NCBI RefSeq assembly: GCF_019297855.1
Contig: NZ_CP079194.1
Span: 1,351,501-1,415,500 of the forward strand
Length of the DNA stretch: 64,000 nucleotides
Reading direction: 5' to 3'
DNA from: Gymnodinialimonas ceratoperidinii
GTDB lineage: Bacteria; Pseudomonadota; Alphaproteobacteria; Rhodobacterales; Rhodobacteraceae
This document shows positions 25,615 through 35,665 of the stretch, one piece after another (the first letter of the stretch is position 1; every line of letters starts with the position of its first letter). Made by a program: the position numbers and the translations under genes. A model generated the notes under the pieces. The model was not told the DNA's origin. It worked only from the letters and a program-made list of their open reading frames with translations, and searched no databases.

Positions 25615-27258
25615 TCAGACCAGACGCGAATTGTCTTTGGCCGCCCGCACGAAGTCACGGAATAGCGGGTGCGGCGCGAAGGGTTTCGACTTCAACTCGG
25701 GATGAAATTGCACGCCGATGAACCACGGGTGATCCTTCACCTCGACGATCTCCGGCAAGGCGCCGTCGGGGGACATGCCGGAGAAGATCAGCCCTTCTTT
25801 TTCCAGCGCCTCACGGTACTGGATATCGACCTCGTAGCGGTGACGGTGGCGTTCCTCGATCGCTGTCGTGCCGTAGGCCTGCGCCACGCGCGAGCCCTCT
25901 TTCAGCACGGCGTCATAGGCGCCAAGGCGCATGGTGCCGCCCTTGTCGTCACCAACCTTGCGCTCCACCTTGTGGTTGCCTTGAACCCATTCCTTCAGGT
26001 GATAAACCACGGGCGTGAAACGCTTTTTACCAGCTTCGTGATCGAATTCCTCGGAGCCTGCATCACCCAGATGAGCGAGATTCCGGGCGGCTTCGATAAC
26101 CGCCATCTGCATGCCGAGACAAATGCCGAGGTAGGGGATTTTCCGTGTCCGGGCGAACTCGGCCGCCTTGATCTTCCCCTCGGTGCCGCGCTCGCCGAAG
26201 CCACCAGGCACAAGGATCGCGTGGAAGCCTTCGAGATGCGGCGCCGGGTCCTCACGCTCGAAGATTTCGGCATCCACCCACTCGACGCTGACCTTCACGC
26301 GGTTCGCCATGCCACCATGGGTCAGCGCCTCGGCGATGGACTTATAGGCGTCCTCAAGCTGCGTGTATTTACCGACGATCGCGACCTTAACTTCCCCTTC
26401 AGGATTGTTAATGCGATCGGCCACGTCCTCCCAGACGCTGAGGTCCGGCTTGGGGGCAGGGCTGATGCCGAAGGCGTCCAGAACAGCCTGATCCAGCCCC
26501 TCGCGGTGGTAGGCCAGCGGTGCGGTATAGATCGAGCTGAGGTCCTGTGCCGCGATCACGGAATCGGGGCGCACGTTACAGAAAAGCGCCAGTTTCTCGC
26601 GCTCTTTCTCGGGGATCGGACCCTCGGAGCGACACACGAGAATATCGGGCGCGAGGCCGATGGAGCGGAGTTCCTTGACCGAGTGCTGCGTCGGCTTGGT
26701 CTTCAGCTCGCCCGAGGCCTTGATGTAGGGCAGCAGCGTGAGATGCATGAAGATGCACTGTCCGCGCGCCTTGTCCTGGCTGAACTGGCGGATCGCCTCG
26801 AAGAAGGGGAGGCCCTCGATATCGCCGACCGTCCCGCCGATCTCGCAGAGCATGAAGTCTACGTCGTCTTCACCGATATTGATGAAGTCTTTGATTTCAT
26901 TGGTGACATGGGGGATCACCTGGATCGTCTTGCCGAGGTAGTCACCGCGCCGCTCTTTCTCCAGCACGTTGGTGTAGATTCGCCCGGAAGAGATGGAATC
27001 GGTCTTGGACGCCGGCACGCCGGTGAAGCGCTCGTAATGGCCGAGGTCGAGGTCCGTCTCGGCGCCATCGTCGGTCACGAAGACCTCACCATGTTCGAAC
27101 GGCGACATCGTGCCCGGATCGACGTTCAGGTAGGGGTCAAGCTTGCGCAACCGTACCGAGAAGCCCCGCGCCTGAAGCAATGCGCCCAGTGCCGCCGATG
27201 CCAGACCCTTGCCAAGCGAAGAGACCACACCCCCGGTGATGAAAATAAAACGCGCCAT
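25615..27258 (-). CDS. pyrG: CTP synthase
   Basis: Aminates UTP to CTP with glutamine. 547 residues, normal. Seen: [20 protein letters not shown] with the P-loop-like [34 protein letters not shown], and a C-terminal class I glutaminase with nucleophile Cys in [15 protein letters not shown] and GVQFHPE. It lies 188 bases downstream of secG on the same strand, a common arrangement. Confidence 0.97.
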   Translation of the reverse strand: MARFIFITGGVVSSLGKGLASAALGALLQARGFSVRLRKLDPYLNVDPGTMSPFEHGEVFVTDDGAETDLDLGHYERFTGVPASKTDSISSGRIYTNVLEKERRGDYLGKTIQVIPHVTNEIKDFINIGEDDVDFMLCEIGGTVGDIEGLPFFEAIRQFSQDKARGQCIFMHLTLLPYIKASGELKTKPTQHSVKELRSIGLAPDILVCRSEGPIPEKEREKLALFCNVRPDSVIAAQDLSSIYTAPLAYHREGLDQAVLDAFGISPAPKPDLSVWEDVADRINNPEGEVKVAIVGKYTQLEDAYKSIAEALTHGGMANRVKVSVEWVDAEIFEREDPAPHLEGFHAILVPGGFGERGTEGKIKAAEFARTRKIPYLGICLGMQMAVIEAARNLAHLGDAGSEEFDHEAGKKRFTPVVYHLKEWVQGNHKVERKVGDDKGGTMRLGAYDAVLKEGSRVAQAYGTTAIEERHRHRYEVDIQYREALEKEGLIFSGMSPDGALPEIVEVKDHPWFIGVQFHPELKSKPFAPHPLFRDFVRAAKDNSRLV

Positions 27259-27446
27259 GCTTGTTCAGTCCCCCGTGCGGATGGTGCGGGCGACTTCGGC
27301 CGGCCCATCGTTGCTAGTATCACGGGATTTGAGAGTACCCGGATTCGGGGCCGTCATACAAGGACAGTCCCCCATTGCAACGCAATATCATGTGGAAAAC
27401 CCCGCCACCCACGCGAAATCGAGTGGTGTGAAGGGGTTAGGTGCTT

Positions 27447-27815
27447 TTATTCGGATACGGGTGGAAGCGCCGGGCCATCGGTCCCGACAGGCGGCAGCAT
27501 GGAGTCGATGGGGGGAAGCTCACTCTCGGCCTCACCCTCGGTCGCGGGCAGCCCGCCCAGGTCGTCCAGCAGGGAAGACCCGGCAGAATTCTGGGCCGCG
27601 ATGATCGTCAGGGTGATGGAGGTCACGAGGAACGCTATGGCGAAGAACCACGTCAGCTTGCCGAGCGCCGTTGCCGCTTGGCGTCCCGTCATCACGCCGC
27701 CAGCACCGCCGCCGCCGCCCATGCCAAGCCCGCCCCCTTCGGAGCGCTGCAACAACACGACACCGATCAGGCAGATTGCCAGGATCAAGTGAATGACGAG
27801 GATGACGTTTTCCAT
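27447..27815 (-). CDS. secG: Preprotein translocase subunit SecG
   Basis: 122 residues. Two membrane helices (MENVILVIHLILAICLIGVV, then WFFAIAFLVTSITLTIIAAQ), separated by the SecG loop with LLQRSEGGGLGMGGGGGAGG. It improves SecYEG-dependent export. The C-terminal tail (about 35 residues: acidic then Pro-rich) is typical of alphaproteobacterial SecG. Start ATG at 27813-27815. Its downstream neighbour is pyrG. Confidence 0.95.
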   Translation of the reverse strand: MENVILVIHLILAICLIGVVLLQRSEGGGLGMGGGGGAGGVMTGRQAATALGKLTWFFAIAFLVTSITLTIIAAQNSAGSSLLDDLGGLPATEGEAESELPPIDSMLPPVGTDGPALPPVSE

Positions 27816-28130
27816 GTACCGGCCCTATCTCATCGACCAAATCTCTGGCCCGCGCCTCACATATGAGATGCGACAGGGGGCCGCAAGGGCGTCCCGCACG
27901 GGTAAAGACATGATTCCTGTTTTCGTGTCGTCCACCGATGGTTCCACATGCAGCCACATGACGCAATGAAGGAGAGATTGTCGCAGAATACTTAACGAAA
28001 GGTGAATCTGCTGAAGGTTGCCGCTCGTATCTTTGGTTAATTGTCGCGCCGGGTCGGAATCAGGTTTCCTCCCTCCGCCCCGCCCGCTATGCCGCTGGCG
28101 GGTTTTGCAAACTACCTGAGGGAAAAGCAT
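27816..28130. other. 315-base gap between divergent secG and purA
   Basis: The only stretch over 300 bases without a gene. It must hold the two divergent promoters. I see no ORF, tRNA or known RNA. Just before purA, CCCGC (28083-28087) and GCGGG (28098-28102) form a short hairpin followed by TTTT (28103-28106), resembling a terminator or leader attenuator 24 bases before the start codon. Upstream sequence (27971-28080) resembles a tRNA only superficially. Confidence 0.6.
28083..28106 (+). terminator. Candidate leader hairpin with T-run before purA
   Basis: CCCGC-N10-GCGGG-TTTT in the leader of purA on the coding strand. The five-base stem is short; a sixth G-T pair would extend it. It may terminate transcription arriving from upstream or act as an attenuator. 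No purine riboswitch features were recognised. Confidence 0.4.
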
Positions 28131-29426
28131 ATGGCCAATGTTGTAGTTGTCGGCGCTCAATGGGGTGACGAGGGCAAGGGCAAGATCGTTGACTGGCTCA
28201 GCGAGCGCGCCGATGTCATCGCGCGGTTCCAGGGGGGGCACAACGCGGGCCATACGCTGGTGATCGACGGCAAGGTCTACAAGCTGAACGCGCTGCCTTC
28301 GGGCGTGGTGCGCGGCGGCAAGCTCTCGGTGATCGGCAACGGGGTCGTGCTTGACCCCTGGCATCTGGTCAAGGAAATCGAGACCATCCGCGAGCAGGGG
28401 GTGGAGATCACGCCCGAGACGCTGATGGTCGCCGAGAACACGCCGTTGATCCTGCCCATCCACGGTGAGCTTGACCGTGCCCGCGAGGAGGCCGCCTCCT
28501 CCGGCACCAAGATCGGCACGACGGGCCGCGGCATCGGCCCGGCCTACGAAGATAAAGTCGGCCGCCGCTCGGTGCGGGTCGCGGACCTCGCCGACCGTGC
28601 CACGCTGGAGGCGCGGGTGGACCGGGCGCTGCAGCACCACAACCCGTTGCGCAAGGGTCTTGGCATCGAGGCCATCGACCGCGACGCGCTGATCGAGGCC
28701 TTGGCCGAGATCGCGCCGCAGATCCTTCAGTATGCCGCCCCCGTCTGGAAGGTGCTGAACGAGAAGCGCAAATCCGGAAAGCGGATCCTCTTCGAAGGCG
28801 CCCAAGGCGCGCTGCTCGACATTGATTTCGGCACCTATCCCTTTGTCACCTCCTCCAACGTGATCGCGGGGCAGGCGTCGACGGGCGTGGGCCTTGGCCC
28901 CAACGCGATCGATTACGTTCTGGGCATCGTGAAGGCCTATACGACCCGCGTCGGCGAAGGTCCGTTCCCGACCGAGCTCGATGACGCGGACGGCCAGCGC
29001 CTTGGCGAACGCGGCCGCGAGTTCGGAACGGTCACGGGCCGCAAGCGTCGCTGCGGCTGGTTCGACGCGGCCTTGGTCCGCCAGACCTGCGCGACCTCCG
29101 GCGTTACCGGGATTTCGCTGACCAAGCTGGATGTGCTGGACGGCTTCGAGACCCTGAAGATCTGTGTCGGCTACGAGCTTGACGGCGAGAAGCTGGACTA
29201 CCTGCCCACCGCCGCCGAACAGCAGGCGCGCTGCACGCCGATCTACGAGGAGATGCCGGGCTGGTCCGACAGCACGGAGGGCGCGCGGTCCTGGGCCGAT
29301 CTTCCCGCCGAGGCGATCAAATACGTGCGTCGCGTCGAGGAACTGATCCAGTGTCCGGTGGCGCTTCTCTCGACGTCGCCGGAACGGGAAGACACGATCC
29401 TCGTCACGGACCCTTTCGCGGACTAG
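28131..29426 (+). CDS. purA: Adenylosuccinate synthetase
   Basis: Joins IMP and aspartate with GTP to form adenylosuccinate, the first dedicated step to AMP. 431 residues from ATG 28131, with GAGGG at about 28119-28123; the longer in-frame start upstream (28041) encodes leader-like residues and is rejected. Seen: [20 protein letters not shown] (P-loop), [28 protein letters not shown], and near the C-terminus [16 protein letters not shown]. It precedes a DUF2842 gene by 54 bases. Confidence 0.97.
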   Translation: MANVVVVGAQWGDEGKGKIVDWLSERADVIARFQGGHNAGHTLVIDGKVYKLNALPSGVVRGGKLSVIGNGVVLDPWHLVKEIETIREQGVEITPETLMVAENTPLILPIHGELDRAREEAASSGTKIGTTGRGIGPAYEDKVGRRSVRVADLADRATLEARVDRALQHHNPLRKGLGIEAIDRDALIEALAEIAPQILQYAAPVWKVLNEKRKSGKRILFEGAQGALLDIDFGTYPFVTSSNVIAGQASTGVGLGPNAIDYVLGIVKAYTTRVGEGPFPTELDDADGQRLGERGREFGTVTGRKRRCGWFDAALVRQTCATSGVTGISLTKLDVLDGFETLKICVGYELDGEKLDYLPTAAEQQARCTPIYEEMPGWSDSTEGARSWADLPAEAIKYVRRVEELIQCPVALLSTSPEREDTILVTDPFAD

Positions 29427-29480
29427 ATCAAGCCTTGGGACGCGCCGCTCGCGTCCCCTCGCTCGATATTGGAGGCACGC

Positions 29481-29708
29481 ATGGCACTCAGCTACAAAGC
29501 CCGAAAGCGCTGGTCGCTCTTCATCCTGTTGGTGGGGCTTCCGCTCTACATCGCGGCGGTCTGGTTCGTCCTGAGCCTTCTGGAAGGCTGGAACATCTGG
29601 CTGCAGCTGCTCATCTGCCTCGTGCTGAGCTTCGCTTGGGCGTTCCCGCTGAAAGCCGTGTTCCTCGGGGTCGGCAAGGCGGACCCGGACGCGCCACCCG
29701 AAGATTGA
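29481..29708 (+). CDS. DUF2842 small membrane protein
   Basis: 75 residues from ATG 29481, five bases after GGAGG at 29471-29475. Two membrane helices (LFILLVGLPLYIAAVWFVLS and LQLLICLVLSFAWAFPLKAV) and an acidic tail, as in DUF2842 proteins of Rhodobacterales. Function is unknown. It lies between purA and a strong terminator, so it is probably cotranscribed with purA. Confidence 0.8.
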   Translation: MALSYKARKRWSLFILLVGLPLYIAAVWFVLSLLEGWNIWLQLLICLVLSFAWAFPLKAVFLGVGKADPDAPPED

Positions 29709-29729
29709 GGCGAGATCAATGCACGACGC

Positions 29730-29759
29730 AAAAAGGGCGACCCTCGGGCCGCCCTTTTT
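29730..29759. terminator. Bidirectional intrinsic terminator
   Basis: AAAAAGGGCG (29730-29739) and CGCCCTTTTT (29750-29759) form a ten-base stem with T-run on both strands. It ends DUF2842 (plus) and the acidic protein gene (minus, stop at 29779). Confidence 0.9.
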
Positions 29760-29778
29760 GGTTGGTTGTCAGGTGGGC

Positions 29779-32295
29779 TCAGACGCCGCGGCGCATCTTG
29801 AACATGCTACCGCCGAGGTCTTCCAACACCCTGTCTTCGGTCAACTTTTCCACCGCGGCGATGGCTTCCTTGCGGGAAATCGAGCCGTCCGTGGCAATGC
29901 GCACCAGACGCAGCAGTTGCATCCGCTTGAACTCCTTCAGGCCGGCTTCCTCGGTCAGGTACTCGGCCCCCATCTCGAGCACTTCCTCGATCTCGGTGGC
30001 CGGGGATTCGTCCAGCAGTTCGGCGAAGCGGGCGAAGTGGTCGACTTCTTCCTCGGCCTTAGTGGGCTTTTCAGGTGCCGGGGCGGCGGCCTCTTCATCG
30101 ATTTCACGGGCCAGCTGTGCTTCCAGGGCGGCAATCGGGTCCTGGTCGTCGATTGCAGGCTCGGACGGTGCGGCGGTTACCTCCGCCTCGGCTTGCACCT
30201 CGGGCTCAGGTTCTGGCCCGGCGTCCGGTGCCTCTTCGAGCGCGGTATCATCCGAAGGCGTAACGACCTCTTCGTCGCGCGCCTCTTCGGCGTGGTCTTC
30301 GTCGGCCATATCTGACGCTCCTTCCGCCGTCTCTTCGGCAGGCTCTTCGACCTGCTGCGGCGCGGGGCGGTTGAGGCCGATGGCGATCTGGCCGGCGCGT
30401 TGCGCAAGGTTGGCGAGGGTTGCCGCCATCTTGCGTGGGGCAGGGCGGGCCTGTTCGATTTCTTCGACGTCGATCTCGTCGGCCTGCACCTCTGCGACGG
30501 GGGGCTCCACGGTCACATCGGTCGCTTCAGCTTCCGGCTCTGGCGCTTCAACTTCAATGTTGCCGACATCGAGATCCGCTTCGTCTTCGGGCAGCGGCGT
30601 GTCCAGCACCAGCGGTGCGAGTTGCGCCACGCTTGCGGCAGCTGTGCCACTGCCGGGGCGCAGCGACGTGCTGGCGTCGGCTTGGACCGGGACGACCCGG
30701 CGCGGCATGATGGCAGCCGTGTCAGACCCGGCTTGGCCCGCCTCGGCGTCGACCCGTTGCTCGGAGACGAGCACGAGGGGCGTCGGACGCGCATCCTCGG
30801 CGGCCCGGCGGCGGGTCACGTCGACACGGACGCGGCGCGGGCGCATGACCCGGGCAAGATCGTCGCGATATTCGGCGGCGCTGTCGGTCTCACCACCATA
30901 ATCCGCAGCCGTGGCGCCATCTGCGGCAAGCTGTGTATCCGCCACGCGGGCGGCGACGGCGGCCTTCAGATGTTCGATATTGGCACGGCGGCGCGTGGTT
31001 TCATCCGTCGACAGACGGCCCTCGGTGGCGGTGAACAGACGGTCCATGTCGGTGTCGGAGTCATCTGTCGGCGCGTCGTCAGGTGCCGCGACATCGTCGT
31101 GCAAAACAGTGTCGGTATCCGCCTCGGCGGTATCCTGCGCGTCCAGATCAGCTTGGGCGTCTTCATCGTCCGAGACCGTGGCGGCGGCAATGGCAGCCAG
31201 CGTGGCGTCCTCGTCTGCGTCGTCTGCGACGGATTCTTCAGTGGCGTCCGGCCCTTCTGCAGGAGTCTCGTCTTCCGCCTCGTCGGACTGCGGCGTGGCA
31301 GCCTCAGCACCCTTGTTCGCGAAGGCGGCGGCGAGGGCGGCAACGGCGTCATCATCTTCCTCGGCCTCTGCCACATCCGTCACCTCAGCCGTCGGCTCAA
31401 GGTCGGCGTCCGACGTGTCGGGCTGAACGTCCACGGGCTGAACCGTGACCGGACGTTCACCATTCTCGGCCAATGTCGCGCGGCGAATCCGGGCCAGGCG
31501 CGCGGCGACGGAGGCGCCGTCAAAGGCGTCGTCGGCTTCCGGCTCATTGGCGAAGATCGAGTCGATATCCTCATCCGCGACGTCAGAGCCATCGTCGTCG
31601 AGGTCGCTGAGGTCTGTCGCGTCGAAATCGTCGATGGCGGCATCGTCGTCGGCTTGCGTCCCACCGCCGGCGGCAAGGGCAGCGGCCACGGCGATCAGCG
31701 TGTCGGCACCCCCTTCGCCATCTTCATCGGTGTCGCGGCGGGCAATCGTATCGGCGCCGGACAGGGCATTCTCCTCGGCGCGCGCGGGGGCAGCATCCGC
31801 TTCCGGCTCGGCCACGGCAGCGGCAATACCGGCCAAGGTGTCTTCGTCGCCGGCGTCGTCCTGCGCCGGTGCGTCCGTCTCGTCAGGCTGCTCGGATGTG
31901 GCTTCCGGCGCGTCGTCGGCAGGCGCGGTCACGGTGTCAGTCGTCGCGGCTTCCGGCGAGACGCTTTCGACCGCGTCTTCAATGTCTTGCTTGGTGTCAA
32001 AACCGGAGCTGAGGAAGGCAGGCGTTTCCTCGGAGGGGGCGCCTTCGGGGCGCATGATCATGCCCGATTCCAACACGCGCGCTTCGACCCGCCGCTCGAT
32101 CGCGGCCTCGGTGATGCGGTGCAATGTGTCGGCATCGGGGGTCGGAGGCTCAGCGCCGAAATAGCGATCCTCCGCCGCAAGATCGCGGAAATATTCTGCA
32201 ATTGCTTTCATCGCCTCGAACGGGCGATCAAATCCCTCTAGGGTACAGGAAAACGTGCCGTAGGAGACCGTTAGGATCTTGTTTTCGTCACTCAT
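29779..32295 (-). CDS. Large acidic low-complexity protein with small ordered ends, Rhodobacterales type
   Basis: 838 residues, unrecognised. The first about 75 residues look folded ([38 protein letters not shown]), the last about 85 also ([40 protein letters not shown], ending SMFKMRRGV), and the 650 in between are dominated by Asp, Glu and Ala with few hydrophobics, so they are likely disordered. Only brief ordered-looking islands occur (residues about 500-560, 600-640). No signal peptide or membrane segment is visible. I recall a similar N-terminus in other Roseobacter genomes, sometimes mislabelled as a chemotaxis protein; no chemotaxis motif is seen here. Role unknown. Confidence 0.75.
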   Translation of the reverse strand: MSDENKILTVSYGTFSCTLEGFDRPFEAMKAIAEYFRDLAAEDRYFGAEPPTPDADTLHRITEAAIERRVEARVLESGMIMRPEGAPSEETPAFLSSGFDTKQDIEDAVESVSPEAATTDTVTAPADDAPEATSEQPDETDAPAQDDAGDEDTLAGIAAAVAEPEADAAPARAEENALSGADTIARRDTDEDGEGGADTLIAVAAALAAGGGTQADDDAAIDDFDATDLSDLDDDGSDVADEDIDSIFANEPEADDAFDGASVAARLARIRRATLAENGERPVTVQPVDVQPDTSDADLEPTAEVTDVAEAEEDDDAVAALAAAFANKGAEAATPQSDEAEDETPAEGPDATEESVADDADEDATLAAIAAATVSDDEDAQADLDAQDTAEADTDTVLHDDVAAPDDAPTDDSDTDMDRLFTATEGRLSTDETTRRRANIEHLKAAVAARVADTQLAADGATAADYGGETDSAAEYRDDLARVMRPRRVRVDVTRRRAAEDARPTPLVLVSEQRVDAEAGQAGSDTAAIMPRRVVPVQADASTSLRPGSGTAAASVAQLAPLVLDTPLPEDEADLDVGNIEVEAPEPEAEATDVTVEPPVAEVQADEIDVEEIEQARPAPRKMAATLANLAQRAGQIAIGLNRPAPQQVEEPAEETAEGASDMADEDHAEEARDEEVVTPSDDTALEEAPDAGPEPEPEVQAEAEVTAAPSEPAIDDQDPIAALEAQLAREIDEEAAAPAPEKPTKAEEEVDHFARFAELLDESPATEIEEVLEMGAEYLTEEAGLKEFKRMQLLRLVRIATDGSISRKEAIAAVEKLTEDRVLEDLGGSMFKMRRGV

Positions 32296-32485
32296 TGCTC
32301 TGCCACTCTGCTCAGCCGGTTCGTCACCGGCAATCGTCGCTCATCGGGTCGATCCCGAAATTATCATCCTCACAAAAGGTGTAACAAACTGTTTCCCGTA
32401 AAAAGCGACGCGAATTTGACCTTTCCATGGTGTTTGCCCCAGATCGTGGCGTCATTGTGCCCGGTGACCCAAGGACAAGATATCT

Positions 32486-33163
32486 ATGCCTCTGATATAT
32501 AAAGATTCGGTTGTTCTGGTCGGGGGCGCGCCGGTGACCGGGGCGGTTTTTGATCTTGTGCGGAAGCGCGCCGACATTTTCTTCGCAGCCGATGGCGGGG
32601 CGGACGCCCTGCTGCAGTTCGGCGTGATTCCGGACGCCGTGATCGGCGATCTGGATTCGCTGTCAGAGGCGGGTCGCGGGGCCATTCCAGCGGAGCGGAT
32701 CATCGAGGTGTCCGAGCAGGACAGCACCGATTTCGAGAAGGCCTTGCGCGGTATCAAAGCGCCGCTGGTCTATGCGGTGGGGTTCACCGGAGCGCGTCTG
32801 GATCACGGACTGGCGGCGCTCCACGTCCTGTCGCGGTTCAGCGATCGCCCCGTCCTGTTGGTGGGAGAGGAGGATGTGACCGTGCATCTGCCCGCCCGCA
32901 TCGTGCTGGATCTTGATCCCGGTCTGCGCCTGTCCCTGTTTCCGCTGGATGCGGTCACCGTGGGCATGTCCGGGCTGCGCTGGTCCTTCGAGGCGCTGGC
33001 GCTGCATCCGTTGCACAAGATCGGCACCTCCAACGAGGTCAGCGCGCCGCAGGTGGTGCTGACCAGCGATGCGCCGGGCGTCATGCTGATCGTGCCCCGC
33101 GCGGCACTTGGCGCGGTGGAGGATGCCCTGCTGCGCGCGGATTTGCACTCGCCGCAGACGTAA
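32486..33163 (+). CDS. thiN: Thiamine diphosphokinase
   Basis: Pyrophosphorylates thiamine to ThDP, the cofactor used by the enzyme at 5351. 225 residues. Seen: LVGGAPVTGAVFDLVRKRAD, IFFAADGGADALLQFGVIPD, AVIGDLDSLSEAGRG with the metal-binding Asp residues, EQDSTDFEKALRGI and the GFTGARLDHGLAALHVLSRF block. The 190-base gap upstream is shared with the divergent acidic protein gene. Confidence 0.9.
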   Translation: MPLIYKDSVVLVGGAPVTGAVFDLVRKRADIFFAADGGADALLQFGVIPDAVIGDLDSLSEAGRGAIPAERIIEVSEQDSTDFEKALRGIKAPLVYAVGFTGARLDHGLAALHVLSRFSDRPVLLVGEEDVTVHLPARIVLDLDPGLRLSLFPLDAVTVGMSGLRWSFEALALHPLHKIGTSNEVSAPQVVLTSDAPGVMLIVPRAALGAVEDALLRADLHSPQT

Positions 33164-33216
33164 GTGTCCGTTAAGACAATGGCCAACTGCTGCCCCTAAT
33201 AGAAGAGATCCCGCCC

Positions 33217-34005
33217 ATGACGGCCGAGCTTTCCCCGATCGACAAAGCAAAATACGTCGCCGCACGGCGCGCCGTTGAATTCGTGGAAGACGGCATGCGC
33301 GTGGGGCTCGGAACCGGCTCGACCGCCGCCTGGATGGTGCGCTGCCTTGGCGAATTGGTCCGCGAAGAGGGGATGATGATCACGGGCGTCGCCACTTCCA
33401 CCCGCACGGCGGATCTGGCGCGCGAGGTCGGGGTGACGGTCAAGACCCTCGACGAGGTGCGCTGGTTGGACCTGACGATCGATGGAACCGACGAGTACGA
33501 CCCGAACCTGAACCTGATCAAGGGTGGCGGCGGGGCCTTGCTGCACGAGAAGGTCGTGGCCACTGCGAGCGACCAGATGATTGTCATCGCCGACCCGACC
33601 AAGCAGGTCGATACCCTCGGCGCGTTCCCCCTGCCGGTGGAGATCATCCCCTTCGGCTGGCAGACCACCAAGGCGCTGATCGAGGAAATGCTGTCGAACC
33701 TCGACGTTCTGGGGCGCTCGGCGTCCCTGCGGCTGTCGGGCTCCGAGCCGTTCCGCACCGACGAGGGCAATTTCATCCTCGACCTGCACCTGCGCCGCAT
33801 CGCGCAGCCGGCGCAGTTGAGCCTCGTGCTCAACCAGATCCCCGGCGTCGTGGAGAACGGCTTGTTCCTCGACATCTGCGACGTGTTGGTAATTGGCAAT
33901 GCCGACGGCACGGTCGAGGTGCGCGACATCAACAATGGCACGATCGAACATGAGCGCGTGGACGTGATCGACACTGACAATCTGTTCGTCGAAATCCGCG
34001 ACTGA
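33217..34005 (+). CDS. rpiA: Ribose-5-phosphate isomerase A
   Basis: Interconverts ribose-5-P and ribulose-5-P. 262 residues. Seen: GLGTGSTAAWMVRCLGELV, TIDGTDEYDPNLNLIKGGGG with the phosphate/active-site loop, and GGALLHEKVVATASDQMIVI. Starts 53 bases after thiN on the same strand; the start has only a weak AGAAGAG ribosome-binding site. Confidence 0.96.
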   Translation: MTAELSPIDKAKYVAARRAVEFVEDGMRVGLGTGSTAAWMVRCLGELVREEGMMITGVATSTRTADLAREVGVTVKTLDEVRWLDLTIDGTDEYDPNLNLIKGGGGALLHEKVVATASDQMIVIADPTKQVDTLGAFPLPVEIIPFGWQTTKALIEEMLSNLDVLGRSASLRLSGSEPFRTDEGNFILDLHLRRIAQPAQLSLVLNQIPGVVENGLFLDICDVLVIGNADGTVEVRDINNGTIEHERVDVIDTDNLFVEIRD

Positions 34006-34039
34006 GGGCTAGAGGGGCTCTGCCTGATACTATCGTTCA

Positions 34040-34087
34040 GGGGGCTCTGCCCCCCGGGCCCCCCGGAGTTGTAAAGCCAAGATGAAG
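34040..34087 (+). repeat. Interspersed intergenic repeat, copy B
   Basis: GGGGGCTCTGCCCCC, a C-rich stretch with CCGGAGTT, then GTAAAGCCAAGATGAAG, between rpiA and gor. The hairpin and the GATGAAG end are in the same order as in copy A. Forms a strong 5-6 base G/C stem in mRNA from rpiA and so could act as an mRNA stabiliser. Confidence 0.75.
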
Positions 34088-34202
34088 CTCGGAGCAGGGT
34101 CGGCTCACGCAGGCGTGCGGGGCAGGTGGCGGCGCGCTACTGGCCTTGCGGCGGGGGGTGTGAAATACCTGCGCGCAATCAATTCGCTGGAGGGAGCGCG
34201 CG

Positions 34203-35561
34203 ATGTCCGAGTTTGACTATGATCTGTTCGTTATCGGAGGCGGCTCCGGCGGTGTGAGAGCGGCGCGGGTCGCCGCGGGTGGCGGGGCGAAGGTCGCGCT
34301 GGCGGAAGAGAGCCGCATGGGCGGCACCTGCGTGATCCGGGGCTGTGTGCCCAAGAAGCTGATGGTTTTCGCGTCGAGCTACCGCGAGGGCTTCTCGGAG
34401 GCGCGCGCCTATGGCTGGGAGGTCGAGGACGGCGAGTTCAAGTGGCCGGTGTTCCGCGAGCGTCTGCATGAGGAGTTGGACCGGCTCGAAGGCGTGTATC
34501 GCAAGATGCTGGACAACTCCGGCGTCGAGGTCTTCGACGGTCGCGCCGTGGTCACGGGCGCGCATTCGGTCAAGGTCGGCGGCAAGGAGAAGACCGCCAA
34601 GCATATCCTCGTTGCCACCGGCGGGCGCCCGGTGCGGCCGGACAAGGAGAATGCGGAGTTGGGGATCGTCTCGGACGATCTGTTTGACCTCGACGAACTG
34701 CCCGAGACGATGCTGATCATCGGCGGCGGCTATATCGCCTGCGAATTTGCCTGCATCATGGCGGGCCTCGGCGTGGAGGTGACGCAATACTACCGCGGCG
34801 CGCAAATCTTGCGGGGCTTCGATGACGAGGCGCGCGGCTTGATCTCGGACATGATGATGGAGCAGGGCATCCACCTGCACCTTGGCTCGGACATCCACGA
34901 GATGAACGAGACCGATGATGGGCGCATCAAGGTAAGCTCGACCGCCGGTCAGGACGAGACCTTCGACAAGGTCCTGTTTGCTACCGGGCGCGCGCCCAAT
35001 ACCAAGGACATGGGTCTGGAGGAGGCGGGCGTGAAGTTGGGCGAGGGCGGCGAGATCGTCGTCGACGACTACAGCCAGACCGATGTGCCGTCGATCTACG
35101 CCATCGGTGACGTGACCAATCGGGTCAACCTGACGCCTGTGGCGATCCGCGAGGGGATGGCCTTTGTCGAGACCGTGTTCAACGGCAACCCGACACCGGT
35201 GGATCACGACCTGATCCCCTCGGCGATCTTTACCACGCCGGAATACGGCACCATCGGGCTGACGGAAGAGGCGGCGCGCGAGCAGGAGGCGATCGAGGTC
35301 TACACGACGGCCTTCCGCCCGATGCAGACCGCTTTCGCGCAGAAGCCCTGGCGGGTGATGATGAAACTGGTGGTCAGCCAGGAGAGCCGCAAGATCCTCG
35401 GGTGTCACATCGTGGCGCCGAACGCGGGCGAGATGATACAGCTGGCGGGGATCGCGGTTAAGATGGGCGCGACCAAAGAGGATTTCGACCGTACGGTTGC
35501 AGTTCACCCGACGATGTCGGAAGAGATTGTAACGATGCGCGAGCCGATCCGGACGTCCTGA
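34203..35561 (+). CDS. gor: Glutathione-disulfide reductase
   Basis: NADPH-dependent reduction of glutathione disulfide. 452 residues. Seen: FAD-binding GGGSGGVRAARVAA, redox disulfide in GGTCVIRGCVPKKLMVFASS, NAD(P)-binding IIGGGYIACEFACIMAGLGV followed by Arg residues (YYRGAQILRGFDDE) that suit NADPH, ATGRAPNTKDMGLEEAG, and the dimer-interface VHPTMSEEIVTM. ATG 34203 follows GGAGGG. Ends 104 bases before hflK. Confidence 0.96.
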   Translation: MSEFDYDLFVIGGGSGGVRAARVAAGGGAKVALAEESRMGGTCVIRGCVPKKLMVFASSYREGFSEARAYGWEVEDGEFKWPVFRERLHEELDRLEGVYRKMLDNSGVEVFDGRAVVTGAHSVKVGGKEKTAKHILVATGGRPVRPDKENAELGIVSDDLFDLDELPETMLIIGGGYIACEFACIMAGLGVEVTQYYRGAQILRGFDDEARGLISDMMMEQGIHLHLGSDIHEMNETDDGRIKVSSTAGQDETFDKVLFATGRAPNTKDMGLEEAGVKLGEGGEIVVDDYSQTDVPSIYAIGDVTNRVNLTPVAIREGMAFVETVFNGNPTPVDHDLIPSAIFTTPEYGTIGLTEEAAREQEAIEVYTTAFRPMQTAFAQKPWRVMMKLVVSQESRKILGCHIVAPNAGEMIQLAGIAVKMGATKEDFDRTVAVHPTMSEEIVTMREPIRTS

Positions 35562-35665
35562 CCGGGGGATTTGGCGCGTGACGCGCGAATGTATAGGTGC
35601 AAATCGGATTTTTCGCCCCATATAGGGCGGTAGAAACGCGACCTTTGTGAGAGGTAAGAAGACAC

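Noticed and set aside
27971..28080. Resemblance to a degenerate tRNA(Ser): GGAGAGA at the start and TCCCTCC plus GCC at the end, with a T-loop-like GGGTCGGAATC between
   Set aside because: The distance is about 109 bases, the D arm and anticodon stem cannot be folded, the T-loop has an extra base, and the acceptor has one mismatch. It is too weak for a gene call.
28041..28130. Upstream in-frame extension of purA
   Set aside because: It encodes leader-like residues without homology; the ATG at 28131 matches the family start and has a ribosome-binding site.
30400..32241. Long plus-strand ORF of about 613 codons opposite the acidic protein gene
   Set aside because: The other strand has the conserved N- and C-terminal domains and a start behind a promoter gap; the plus frame is a repetitive shadow.
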